Assembly: GCA_949285325.1 (NCBI GenBank)
Contig: CASDYZ010000032.1
Span: 1 to 55,663 of the forward strand
Reading direction: 5' to 3'
DNA length: 55,663 nucleotides
Source of the DNA: an uncultured bacterium
GTDB lineage: Bacteria > Bacillota_I > Bacilli_A > RFN20 > CAG-826
The notes beneath the pieces were generated by a model, which saw only the letters and a program-made list of their open reading frames with translations, ran no database searches and had not been told where the DNA came from. Numbering within the stretch: position 1 is the stretch's first letter; each line of letters begins with the position of its first letter. The position numbers and the translations under genes are program-made. This document shows positions 42,948 to 52,069 of the stretch, one piece after another.

Positions 42948-44373
42948 TTTCTTCTCCTTTAGTTTCTTTATATTCATATTTAATAAAATTAGTAATATTA
43001 ATATTGCTATCATTTTCGTTATCAAAACAAACACCATATTCTCCACATGCAAAATATAGTGCGGAGAACGCATATTTATTGTTGATTAATATTTCGATAC
43101 ATGAATGGTCAATCAATATGTCGAAATGAAGTTTATCGACACCTTCATCAATCAATATTTTTCTAACATTCGCATCACTTCCATCTTGATTAAAAATATA
43201 TTCAAAAGAATCTTCTCTAGAAAAAAGTATAGTTTCATCACTTTTATCGATATAAATATAAAAACCTTTACCATTAGAATTATATAGGCTGATAATCCCA
43301 TTTTTATCGATTTGAATATTAAATTTATAACGCACTATTGGGCTATTTGACTTAAATTCGCATTGATTTTCAACTTTAAAGTCGTCTATTTGATTTATAT
43401 TTTTTACATATTTTTTTAATCCGTCATCATTAAAATATTGATAGATATAATTGTTTTCTACTTTTAAGATTCTAGGCACGATAAACTGACCTGCATAACC
43501 TAAAAATTCGCTAGGGAAATTTCTATCCCACATCGCTTGCCACGCGACGAGGTAGTTAATATTGTCGTGTCTTAAAGTTTGAGAAGCATAAAAATCAAAA
43601 CCATAATCGAGTTGTATCTCGTCGCTTGTAGGAACAAATTTAATGTTGTCAAAATCAAATTTACCAATTAAAGCGATTGTTGAATGTATGTTTTGATATT
43701 TATATTTAGAAGTAGATTTTTTATACTGTGGGGAACAGAATAAAATACATTCGTCATTTTGTTCATTTAAAAATAAAATGTCGCAGCATTCAAGCATGCC
43801 GTTACTTAAATTATTCATTTCAAAAATTGGTCCTAGATAGGTGACATCCTTAAAATCTTTAGTTCTAAATAAGATTAGATGTGAACCATCTTCTTTGACT
43901 TTCGCGCCGACAAGTACATAAAAATAACCATGACGGAAAAATATCTTAGGGTCTCTAAAATTATTAATATCATATATAGAAGGCAAATTATGCCTATCTA
44001 TAAATGGATTTAAATCGCTTTTTATATAATTGAGTCCATCAGTAGAAGAGGCGATACACTGCGTCTGCACTTTATCTTTAACACCTGTATAAACTAAATA
44101 ATGTTTTTTATCAATTTCAGTCGCGGAGCCAGAAAAACATCCATCGCCATTATCGTAAGGTTTATCAGGACATAAAGCGATACCCACTTCATCCCATTTA
44201 ATTAGATCTTCACTGACAAAATGTAGCCAGTGCATCGGCCCCCATTTAGTGTCAAATGGATTGTGTTGGGCGAAAAGATGATATTTTCCATCGAAGAAAG
44301 AAAAACCATTAGGGTCATTAATCCATCCTTTGTGGGCGGTGATATGAAAAATAGGTCGATAATCTTTATTCAT
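42934..44373 (-). CDS. intracellular GH32 beta-fructosidase (sucrose/oligofructoside hydrolase)
   Basis: A 479-residue GH32 enzyme without signal peptide, so it works in the cytoplasm on imported sucrose or short fructans (phosphorylated or not). The five-bladed propeller motifs are present: nucleophile aspartate in KGWINDPNGFSFF near residue 17, HNPFDTKWGPMHW, CFSGSATEI, transition-state aspartate in NNFRDPKIFF and general acid glutamate in GMLECCDILF. The C-terminal beta-sandwich ends in FDILIDHSCIEILIN. Import is by an ABC transporter rather than a PTS, so the sugar arrives unphosphorylated and the name sucrose-6-phosphate hydrolase may not fit. It lies between the extracellular GH32 gene (1 bp gap) and the binding lipoprotein (14-bp overlap). 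Confidence 0.93.
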   Translation of the reverse strand: MNKDYRPIFHITAHKGWINDPNGFSFFDGKYHLFAQHNPFDTKWGPMHWLHFVSEDLIKWDEVGIALCPDKPYDNGDGCFSGSATEIDKKHYLVYTGVKDKVQTQCIASSTDGLNYIKSDLNPFIDRHNLPSIYDINNFRDPKIFFRHGYFYVLVGAKVKEDGSHLILFRTKDFKDVTYLGPIFEMNNLSNGMLECCDILFLNEQNDECILFCSPQYKKSTSKYKYQNIHSTIALIGKFDFDNIKFVPTSDEIQLDYGFDFYASQTLRHDNINYLVAWQAMWDRNFPSEFLGYAGQFIVPRILKVENNYIYQYFNDDGLKKYVKNINQIDDFKVENQCEFKSNSPIVRYKFNIQIDKNGIISLYNSNGKGFYIYIDKSDETILFSREDSFEYIFNQDGSDANVRKILIDEGVDKLHFDILIDHSCIEILINNKYAFSALYFACGEYGVCFDNENDSNINITNFIKYEYKETKGEENDEK

Positions 44374-44374
44374 A

Positions 44375-46429
44375 TTAATTCACCTCAATATCGTGGAAGA
44401 CACCACTGGTAAGATGTGCGCTTCCCCCTTCAGTAAAGAAAGAAATATCTTTTCCTGCTTCACTAGGAAAAATAAGCCCGCTCATCGTGTAATATCCATC
44501 ATTAATAAATAATTCAACACTTGAAACATCGACAAATATCTCAAATTTAATTTTGTTGTCGATTGGTTCAATTCGTGCATATCTGACATTTAGTTCTCCA
44601 TCGTCATCAAAGGAGTCAATATCGACACCACTGTTACGCCTATCAAATACGACCATACCTAAAAAATCATCATAGTAAATATTAGTAGATTCATTTTCGC
44701 TTTGAAGGAGTTTAAAACCAGCTTTCCCACCATTTAAATTAGATACATCAATTTCAACATTTAAATGAATTTTATCGCCTTTAACGTCTAATTTAATTTC
44801 ATTATCACTACATTCGATTTCATTCAAAATAGTCTCGTTTTGATAGTAATTTTGTATTTCTTGTATTGGTTTTTGATAAATATGATTATCTTTTAATTCT
44901 AGTTCTCTAGGCAAGGTAACTTCACCTGCATAGCCATCTATCGCACTAGGATAACTTCTCGACCACATATTCATCCACGCGAGCATTATGGTCCTATCTT
45001 CTTCTTGATAAATCTGAGTGGCATAAAAATCAAAACCTTTATCAAATTCCTCCATGTAGTCGACACCATTATCATTTGTAAATATACCGTTTTCAAAATC
45101 GAGATTACCGATCTGATAAGTGACAGAATGGATATTTTGATATGACGCTTTATCCGCGTCTCTTATAGATTGTGGAGAAGTTATAATAATGTCTTTACCA
45201 TCCATATAGGCATAATTTGGACATTCAAACATCCCGCTTCCTGTAATGGTGGAAGAATAAATACTACCTATCGTTTTCCAATTTAATAAATCGGAGGAAG
45301 AATATAAAAGAAGTTGACCTCCTTCACCTTCTAGTTTCCCACCAATCAACGCGTAATAAACATCGTCTTTAACAAATAAATATGGATCTCTAAAATCAGT
45401 GATTCGCGAATTTAGTCTCATAGATGAATCAATAACTGGGTTCATATTTCTCTTAGTGAAAGATACGCCATCAAAACTAGTGGCGAGAGCTTGTTGTTGC
45501 ACCCCTGTTTCACCTACCGCGGTGTATAGTAGATGCATCTTATCTCCATCTACCACCGCACCTCCAGAAAATACACCATTTTTATCGTAACTTTTATCAG
45601 GTGCAAGTGCGATAGAGGCATCTGTCCACTTAATTAAATCTTTACTTATCGCGTGTCCCCAATACATCGTATCCCAGCTAGGAGAATATGGATTATGTTG
45701 ATAAAACAAATGATAGTAACCATCGTAATAAACAAAACCATTAGGGTCGTTCATCCATCCTATAGTAGGCATGAGATGATATGTGTGTCTATATCTATCA
45801 TTGACTGTGTCTTTGTATTTAAGCGTGTAATTTCTCGCGTCGCTCAATAAAGTTCCATCATCTTCATTCAAAGAAGAAGATATTTCAAAATCATCGACCA
45901 TTATGTAGTTATAACCACTATTAGAAGAATCATTGTCATTAAGTTGAACATATAATTGTTCACCTATATATTCTTTTAAATCGACGACGATACGGTACAT
46001 CCTATTATTCGGTACTTCGTGATTAAAAAATTTATTACTAATTCTTGTTATTTCTTCACCAGTGTCATCTTTATGGATTGACACATAGACTAAATCAGGG
46101 TTTGCCCCTCCTCCAATCAAGAAACTAATTTTACCATTTCCTTTAAGTTTAAATGATGTTGATTTAAGTGTACCAACCGCCTCATTACCGACACTTTCTC
46201 CACTTAAATAAAAATTACCTTCGACGTGAATTTTATCTTTATTTGAATCACTTATCAAAACACAAGTATCGTTAAAAGCGTCCCCACTTATCGTCCAATT
46301 AGAAAGCGTCCCTAACTCAAAATCTCCATTGGTAAAAGTGTAAGGTTTATCACTTGAGGAAGTAGAGCAAGATGAAGAGGAGATAGTTAAAAATAAAATT
46401 AACAAAGGGGCAAATTTATTTTTTTTCAT
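44375..46429 (-). CDS. extracellular GH32 lipoprotein with N-terminal CBM38-like module
   Basis: A 684-residue secreted, probably lipid-anchored enzyme. The signal peptide ends in a serine-rich stretch with Cys21 (SSSSC), a weak lipobox. Residues about 28-185 form a CBM38-like module (TNGDFELGTLSNWTISGDAF, VVDLKEYIGEQLYVQLNDND, VDDFEIS). The GH32 domain starts near residue 210: nucleophile in GWMNDPNGFVYYDG, HNPYSPSWDTMYWGH, FSGGAVVDG, RITDFRDPYLF and the general acid in GMFECPNYAY. The C-terminal sandwich contains FEIFVDVSSVELFIN. This is the arrangement of exo- or endo-levanases and inulinases; specificity cannot be set. The gene overlaps the upstream GH32 gene by one base. Confidence 0.9.
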   Translation of the reverse strand: MKKNKFAPLLILFLTISSSSCSTSSSDKPYTFTNGDFELGTLSNWTISGDAFNDTCVLISDSNKDKIHVEGNFYLSGESVGNEAVGTLKSTSFKLKGNGKISFLIGGGANPDLVYVSIHKDDTGEEITRISNKFFNHEVPNNRMYRIVVDLKEYIGEQLYVQLNDNDSSNSGYNYIMVDDFEISSSLNEDDGTLLSDARNYTLKYKDTVNDRYRHTYHLMPTIGWMNDPNGFVYYDGYYHLFYQHNPYSPSWDTMYWGHAISKDLIKWTDASIALAPDKSYDKNGVFSGGAVVDGDKMHLLYTAVGETGVQQQALATSFDGVSFTKRNMNPVIDSSMRLNSRITDFRDPYLFVKDDVYYALIGGKLEGEGGQLLLYSSSDLLNWKTIGSIYSSTITGSGMFECPNYAYMDGKDIIITSPQSIRDADKASYQNIHSVTYQIGNLDFENGIFTNDNGVDYMEEFDKGFDFYATQIYQEEDRTIMLAWMNMWSRSYPSAIDGYAGEVTLPRELELKDNHIYQKPIQEIQNYYQNETILNEIECSDNEIKLDVKGDKIHLNVEIDVSNLNGGKAGFKLLQSENESTNIYYDDFLGMVVFDRRNSGVDIDSFDDDGELNVRYARIEPIDNKIKFEIFVDVSSVELFINDGYYTMSGLIFPSEAGKDISFFTEGGSAHLTSGVFHDIEVN

Positions 46430-48783
46430 TAATATATCCCCTCCAAATTGTTCATCACAAAACTCGATATAATACTAGAAGTTTCTATTTTTGTATATAA
46501 AGCATCAAAAGAAGAAGGATAACTCCTCAAAGATATAGTTTTTTCATTGTTAAAGACAACTTCGACACAACTTCTATCGACATATAAATCAATTTCAATC
46601 GATGAAGCATCGCTTATTTGTCCACTAAAATCTCCGCCACTCAAAGAAGAATTATTGCCATTTAAAGTGTTGACTGCCCCAACGATGTTATTAGCAGGAT
46701 CAACATAAATAGATGTATATTCACTCTCATCGCTAGTCATCCTCGTCTTAATCGTTAATGGAGAAGAGAGATTTTCAACACTTAATTTAATATTAAACAT
46801 ATCGCTACTTATGTCTTTAATATTCATGTTGATTTCATCTGCGCTTAGATTGACACCATCAAAAACTACTCCACTAGATAAATTAGAGACAACGTCATCG
46901 ATGATAGATATATTTAAATCGTTGGTGTTGGTATTATAGTTAATAACACGTGGTAAACCAACATTATGTGACCAGCCAGAACTTGCTAAATCAATAGATT
47001 CTCTCGACGATTGTAAAATTGAGAAAATAATAGTCTCACCACTCACTGGATCAATAAAACCACTTGGGCCAGTAAAGATATTTTTACCATAATCCATTCG
47101 GCGAGGATCTTTAAAATCTGGAATAAATCTAAATGTATCTTTATTAAATTTACCAATCCAATAGATGATATTATTGTCTGCGGTTGACGCGGGCGCAGGT
47201 GAAATAATAAATATCCATTTATTTGTTTCGTTGTTATTCTCATCTTTTAAAGGAAGTAGGACAGGTAACTCCCATACAGTACCGTATTTAGAGTCACTAT
47301 TATCATAATCAAAGACATGACCTTTATATTCCCAGTTATGAAAATAATCTGTTTTATTCGCATTAGTGTAATAAATGAGGGCGGTGCCTCGAGAAGAGTT
47401 TTCATCCCCACTTCCAATGATTAAATAATAATCATCACCATCTTTATAAATGTGTGGATCTCTAAATTCTCCACTTCTTCCTTGTCCACTTTCTTGAGCA
47501 ATTGCAAGCTCATCATCAATTATCCATTCAGTTAAATATGGATCAGATAAATCTTTAGGTTTAGCCATACCGACATTTTGATTTGAAACTAGACCAGAAT
47601 GAACATAATCACCAGCGGTAAAAAATAAAGTAGGTACACCATCTTTATCGTAAGTAGACGCGCCAGACCACACCCCGTCAGGACATACACTATCAGCGGT
47701 AGGGACGACAACTTCTTTTCTAGGTGTCCAATTAACCATATCTTCACTAGTTAGGTGTCCCCAACAAATACCACGCGCGTCATTGAAATATGGACCATTA
47801 GGATTGAATTGGAAAAATAAATGATAGACACCGTTATAATATATAGGGGCGTGTGGCTCATTCATCCAATGCTCGTATGGACCTCCGTGATATTGTGGTT
47901 TATATACATCAGTCGTAAGTGTATTTTGAATCCAAACATCATTAAAATTAACTTCTTTAATTTCGCCATCAACTAAACAAGTTTCATAATATTCTCTATA
48001 ATCTTTAAAAGTTAAAACTGAATCATAAAACCTAAGTTCATCTAATAGTCCAGAAATAACTCCTTCTGAACAATCTCCCGATGAGGTGGCGACAGTGTTT
48101 TTACCAATTAAAAGTGGTAAGTCGCATCCAACAATTTTAGAAGAGGCAGGTATTTCCATCCTGTTGGCGATTACACCATTGACATATAAAAGCATCTCAC
48201 CATTTACTCCGTCGAAGACTGCAAGGACACTGTTCCATTCATATTGATTTAAAGGTGTACCTTCATCATAAAGTTGATACCATCCACTTTCTGTTCCTAC
48301 TCCAAAAGTGACTTTACCATCTCTTTTGTATCCAAGTTGAAAACCAGAAGCATAACTATCATCTTTATAATATTGACTAGCAATCGCTTGTATTAAATCA
48401 TCTTTAGAATTTTGATCACTCCAATTGTACGCGCGAGGCGCAATCCAAGCGGATATAGAGAAACTATCACCTTCTACTTTATATTCACCACTATCGATGG
48501 AGGCAAAAGTAGAATAGCCATCAAACACCATCGCGTCATCAAATATCCCTTCTTTAAATTGAATGTTTATTGGTGATGGTAGGGTTTGTGATTCTAATAA
48601 GTGATAGCTCATCTTGATAGAATCTATATGTTTAGATGAATCTATTAATAGCGATTCATTATTTTCTTCAAATTTAAAATACGCTTTTAAGTTTTGTTCA
48701 TACGCCATTCCAGTAGAATTAGAACAAGAGACACTTGCCAAAGATAAAAATAATAAAAAACTAATACTCAATATTTTTTTCAT
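46429..48783 (-). CDS. extracellular GH32 lipoprotein with LamG module and atypical nucleophile motif
   Basis: A 784-residue lipoprotein with lipobox SVSC (Cys20). Residues about 30-270 form a LamG/concanavalin-like sandwich (FKFEENNESLLIDSS, DSFSISAWIAP, ELRFYDS). The GH32 domain starts near residue 298 with HWMNEPHAPIYYNGVYHLFFQFNP: the usual WMNDPNG has Glu in place of the nucleophile Asp and HAP instead of NG. The other two catalytic sites are intact: FRDPHIYKDG (stabilising Asp) and TVWELPVLLPL (general acid in WELP rather than WECP). The C-terminal sandwich ends in IEIDLYVDRSCVEVVFN. A distinct GH32 clade with NEPHAP exists as I recall; its specificity, perhaps on branched or terminal fructans, is not known to me. 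Confidence 0.88.
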   Translation of the reverse strand: MKKILSISFLLFLSLASVSCSNSTGMAYEQNLKAYFKFEENNESLLIDSSKHIDSIKMSYHLLESQTLPSPINIQFKEGIFDDAMVFDGYSTFASIDSGEYKVEGDSFSISAWIAPRAYNWSDQNSKDDLIQAIASQYYKDDSYASGFQLGYKRDGKVTFGVGTESGWYQLYDEGTPLNQYEWNSVLAVFDGVNGEMLLYVNGVIANRMEIPASSKIVGCDLPLLIGKNTVATSSGDCSEGVISGLLDELRFYDSVLTFKDYREYYETCLVDGEIKEVNFNDVWIQNTLTTDVYKPQYHGGPYEHWMNEPHAPIYYNGVYHLFFQFNPNGPYFNDARGICWGHLTSEDMVNWTPRKEVVVPTADSVCPDGVWSGASTYDKDGVPTLFFTAGDYVHSGLVSNQNVGMAKPKDLSDPYLTEWIIDDELAIAQESGQGRSGEFRDPHIYKDGDDYYLIIGSGDENSSRGTALIYYTNANKTDYFHNWEYKGHVFDYDNSDSKYGTVWELPVLLPLKDENNNETNKWIFIISPAPASTADNNIIYWIGKFNKDTFRFIPDFKDPRRMDYGKNIFTGPSGFIDPVSGETIIFSILQSSRESIDLASSGWSHNVGLPRVINYNTNTNDLNISIIDDVVSNLSSGVVFDGVNLSADEINMNIKDISSDMFNIKLSVENLSSPLTIKTRMTSDESEYTSIYVDPANNIVGAVNTLNGNNSSLSGGDFSGQISDASSIEIDLYVDRSCVEVVFNNEKTISLRSYPSSFDALYTKIETSSIISSFVMNNLEGIY

Positions 48784-48786
48784 AAA

Positions 48787-49698
48787 TTATTTTAGTCCGG
48801 TAAAACTAACTCCTTCCACGATGTATTTTTGGGCAAAAATATAGACGAGTGCGATAGGTATAGTTGAAAAAGTCAAAGACGCCATTACGACTCCAATATC
48901 TTTAGGAGAAGCAGTATTGACTAACTGTAAGAATACTTGTAGAGGTTGAAAGGCTGGGTTAGGGAACATAAATTGTGCAAAGATATATTCATTCCACTGC
49001 CCCATGAAAGTAAATATTGCTACGGTTGCAAAAATTGGTTTTGAAAGTGGGACTATCATCCTAAAAAACACTCCGACTCTCGAACATCCATCAATTCTCG
49101 CAGCTTCTTCAATCTCGATAGGCATTCCTAAAAAATATTGTCTAAACATATAAGTGTAAAATAAGGAAGCAAAACCTGGTAAAAGATAACCAATGACACT
49201 GACTGGTTCAGTGAGTAAACCTAAATAATACAAAATTAAATATGTCGGGACGATACTAGTTTCAACCGGGATAATCATCAACAATAAAATGATGGTTGTC
49301 ATCGCCTTATTGCCTGGGAATTTAAATCTAGCAAGTGCATATCCCGCTAAAGAATTTATAATTAATACCATAACAATTGTCACCGTGCAGTAGACAATTG
49401 AATTTAAAATAGAACGTCCAAAATATTCAAAAGTATCAAATAACTTAATATAGGATACAAACCATTCACTTATGTTCCATGAAGGTGGTAAAAATGTAAA
49501 GATGCTATTCATTTGAGCATACACTTGCTCGTCTGTCTTAAATGAATTTGATACCATCCAAACAATAGGGAAGAGGAAAATGAACACTAAAAAAGCACAT
49601 AGAAAAGCAATAGATATTTTTATCAACAATTTAGATATTGATATTTTCTTTTTTGGTTTATGTAAAGAATATATGCGGTTAGTATTGATGCTTTTCAT
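48787..49698 (-). CDS. sugar ABC transporter permease (MalG-type)
   Basis: A 303-residue CUT1-type permease with six helices, the second permease of the importer. The EAA motif reads EEAARIDGCSRVGVFFRMIVPLSKPIFATV near residue 205, the site that contacts the ATPase. VWMVSNSFKTDEQVYAQ in the N-terminal part, a basic Lys-rich tail before the first helix, and SLAGYALARFKFPGNKAM are typical of MalG/MsmG. It is 2 bp after the MalF-type gene and 3 bp before the LamG-GH32 gene, so it is central in the operon. The substrate is most likely fructo-oligosaccharide or sucrose. Confidence 0.94.
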   Translation of the reverse strand: MKSINTNRIYSLHKPKKKISISKLLIKISIAFLCAFLVFIFLFPIVWMVSNSFKTDEQVYAQMNSIFTFLPPSWNISEWFVSYIKLFDTFEYFGRSILNSIVYCTVTIVMVLIINSLAGYALARFKFPGNKAMTTIILLLMIIPVETSIVPTYLILYYLGLLTEPVSVIGYLLPGFASLFYTYMFRQYFLGMPIEIEEAARIDGCSRVGVFFRMIVPLSKPIFATVAIFTFMGQWNEYIFAQFMFPNPAFQPLQVFLQLVNTASPKDIGVVMASLTFSTIPIALVYIFAQKYIVEGVSFTGLK

Positions 49699-49700
49699 AA

Positions 49701-50636
49701 TTATGCTTGGTTATCTCCTCCTAATACTTTTCTTAAAGTGAGTGATATTGTCGCGATAATAAAGGTATAGAGTAAGGCGATCGCACTCGAATAACCAACG
49801 TCGCGGTATTCGACACCAGTTTTATAAATGTAAAAGGACATAGTCATAGTCGAACCAAGTGGTCCACCATCAGTCATAATCATCGGTTGAATGCAAATTC
49901 TAAAAGCACCGATAAGCATAGTTATAAAAACAAATACGAGAGTTGGCTTAATTGAAGGGAGGGTGACGTGGATAAATTGTTGCCACTTATTTGCCCTGTC
50001 GATAGAAGCGGCCTCATACATATCTTTAGATATATTTTTCAGCCCACTTAAAATGATGAGCATCTGATATCCTGCACCTTGCCAAGCAGATATAAATATG
50101 ATGCACGGCATAGCTTGATTAGGATCTTCTAAAAAGAGCGCGGGATTTGCCCCTAGTGCGAGTAAAAATGTATTTATAAGTCCTTCTTGAGAATTTAACA
50201 AATTCATCCAAAGCATTGAGGTGACCGCTAAAGAGAGCATAACCGGGACAAAAAATGCCCAACGCAAGAAAGTGTTGAAACGCTTGACGTGATTTAAAAG
50301 AAGTGCGAGTCCTAATGCAGTGCCAAATTGAAGAGGCATGACACCTAAGACAAATATCAAAGTGTTTTTAAGTGCGTTTCTAATTTCTACGTCTTCAAAA
50401 GCTCTTAAAAAATTATCAAAACCGATAAAATTAACTCTATCGAGTCTTAGCATATTCGCGTCAGTAAATGCATAAGTTAATGATATAAATATTGGTAAGA
50501 AAACAAAAATTGCCGCCAGAACGAAACACGGTAGGAGAAAAAGTATACCAGTTACTGCTTCTTTAGTATTGTATTCACTCTTACCAAATGTGAAGTGTGT
50601 TTTCTTTTTTCTAGCGACAATATTGTTAATTTTCAT
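49701..50636 (-). CDS. sugar ABC transporter permease (MalF-type)
   Basis: A 311-residue CUT1-type permease. Six helices are visible; FLLPCFVLAAIFVFLPIFISLTYAF opens the transmembrane part after a basic N-terminus. The EAA loop is MYEAASIDRANKWQQFIHVTLPSIKPTLVFV near residue 215, and the periplasmic start GFDNFLRAFEDVEIRNALKNT is typical of MalF/MsmF. It pairs with the MalG-type gene directly downstream and follows the binding-protein gene by 3 bp. The expected ATPase is the elongated MsmK-type protein at the end of the same locus. Confidence 0.94.
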   Translation of the reverse strand: MKINNIVARKKKTHFTFGKSEYNTKEAVTGILFLLPCFVLAAIFVFLPIFISLTYAFTDANMLRLDRVNFIGFDNFLRAFEDVEIRNALKNTLIFVLGVMPLQFGTALGLALLLNHVKRFNTFLRWAFFVPVMLSLAVTSMLWMNLLNSQEGLINTFLLALGANPALFLEDPNQAMPCIIFISAWQGAGYQMLIILSGLKNISKDMYEAASIDRANKWQQFIHVTLPSIKPTLVFVFITMLIGAFRICIQPMIMTDGGPLGSTMTMSFYIYKTGVEYRDVGYSSAIALLYTFIIATISLTLRKVLGGDNQA

Positions 50637-50639
50637 ATT

Positions 50640-51983
50640 TTATGCTCTGGCGGCATCCACTCTTTCCATTTGTTCTCTAATTTGATTTTCTAAATCGTAA
50701 TTAGACACTAAATTCATGTTTTTGATGTAATTTAAAACTTCTCCATACGCATCTTTTAAAACTGGATATTTAACCATTTGAGGACGTGTATATTGATTAG
50801 ATACGAGATATGAAGCGAGGTCTTGTTCTGGACCACTTTTAAATTCTTCCATAGTATCTAAAAGATTTTTATTAGTTGGGAATGTACCAATCGCGTCATA
50901 CATCATCTTTGATGCAGTCTCGCCAGTTAAATATGTAAGTACGATTGTTGACGCTTCAATATTTTTGCTATCGTTAGTGATACCAAATCCATACGAACCA
51001 CAAGGTGAAGCGACAATATCGCTTTTATTTCCGCTTTCATCTTCATAGACAGGATATGGCATAATTCCATAATTATCTTTAAATGCTGAATCAGATTTTT
51101 TAATTTCTCTCGCATCCCATGGACCATGGATTTGGAAAGGAATTAATTCTTGGGCAAAAGCATTTTCGTTCGTGCCGTTATATACCCAAGATTCACTACC
51201 TGTTAATCCTTCGTTTGAATAAAACATTTCAAGTTGGGCGATGCCTGATATTGCTTCTTGAGTAGTAAGGGCTTCTGTGACGTGATCATCTGTACCAAAA
51301 TTTGCCCCTGCAGAATATACTAGTCCAGAATAAAGATACATATTACCATCAGTACCAAAATTTTGATTTAATGCGATTTGATATTCTAAGCCGGCGTCTT
51401 TCAATACTTGTTGAGCAGTATGAACATCTTTCCAAGACCAAGGATTTTCTAAAGTACCAAAGTCTTCTTCAGTATAGCCAACTTGCTTTAATAAATTTTT
51501 GTTGTAATAAAGTCCGCCTGGAGCTTCCATTCCAGAAAGGAAATACATTTTACCATCGATCGTACCTTGTTTGATAACGCTGTCGACATAGGTGTTTTTA
51601 ACTTCATCACTTAAATATTCATCAAAAGACACAATAATATCGTTGTAAACTTTTGCGGCGACATCACTAGAGTCAACCGCGACGATATCTGGAAGTGAAT
51701 TAGTCATAATTGAGGCATTAATTTTATCTTCTAAAGTCGTACCCCAAAACGACATGGATATGCGAAGTTGAGTGCCATCGCTTGTCGTATAACCGGCGTT
51801 GTTGAAGTTGGTTTGAAGTTGCTTATATATTTTACCTTCATCTTCTGTTTCATTTTTATGAACCCAAACAGTGACGATTTTAACTCCATCTTCTTCACTT
51901 GGTTCTCCACCTCCACATGATGTAAAAACAAATGCACTTGTCAAAACAAGAGACATTAAAATTGGTAGTTTAAATTTTCTCAT
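50640..51983 (-). CDS. sugar ABC transporter solute-binding lipoprotein
   Basis: First gene of the fructan locus and the only one directly behind the promoter and operator. The 447-residue protein has a lipoprotein signal ending FVFTSCGGG (Cys23). The mature part has the CUT1 family pattern: VKIVTVWVHKNETEDEGKIYKQL, LEDKINASIMTNSLPDIVAVDSSD, GTIDGKMYFLSGMEAPGGLYYNKNLLKQVGY, WSWKDVHTAQQVLKDAG and FQIHGPWDAREIKK, with conserved tryptophans in the sugar pocket. An AAGGAG site lies 8 bp before the ATG. Fructan oligosaccharides are inferred from the neighbours. Confidence 0.93.
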   Translation of the reverse strand: MRKFKLPILMSLVLTSAFVFTSCGGGEPSEEDGVKIVTVWVHKNETEDEGKIYKQLQTNFNNAGYTTSDGTQLRISMSFWGTTLEDKINASIMTNSLPDIVAVDSSDVAAKVYNDIIVSFDEYLSDEVKNTYVDSVIKQGTIDGKMYFLSGMEAPGGLYYNKNLLKQVGYTEEDFGTLENPWSWKDVHTAQQVLKDAGLEYQIALNQNFGTDGNMYLYSGLVYSAGANFGTDDHVTEALTTQEAISGIAQLEMFYSNEGLTGSESWVYNGTNENAFAQELIPFQIHGPWDAREIKKSDSAFKDNYGIMPYPVYEDESGNKSDIVASPCGSYGFGITNDSKNIEASTIVLTYLTGETASKMMYDAIGTFPTNKNLLDTMEEFKSGPEQDLASYLVSNQYTRPQMVKYPVLKDAYGEVLNYIKNMNLVSNYDLENQIREQMERVDAARA

Positions 51984-51998
51984 AACTTATTCTCCTTG

Positions 51999-52012
51999 TG
52001 GGAACGATACCA
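51999..52012. promoter_or_regulatory. LacI/CcpA-type operator upstream of the fructan locus
   Basis: TGGGAACGATACCA is a 14-bp centre-CG imperfect palindrome and fits TGNNANCGNTNNCA at every fixed position. It lies 5 bp downstream of the -10 box and before the ribosome-binding site, where a bound repressor would block initiation or elongation. Whether the LacI protein of this locus or a CcpA-type global regulator binds it cannot be told from sequence. Confidence 0.75.
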
Positions 52013-52017
52013 TATAT

Positions 52018-52045
52018 ATAATACAACCACTATAAAATATGTCAA
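52018..52045 (-). promoter_or_regulatory. promoter of the fructan locus
   Basis: Minus strand: perfect -35 box TTGACA (52040-52045) and -10 box TATTAT (52018-52023) with 16 bp spacing. It is followed by the operator at 51999-52012 and the AAGGAG site at about 51991-51996. No other strong promoter is seen within the twelve-gene run, whose largest intergenic gap is 21 bp. Confidence 0.75.
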
Positions 52046-52069
52046 CATTTTTTGTTTATTTACTGTCAA

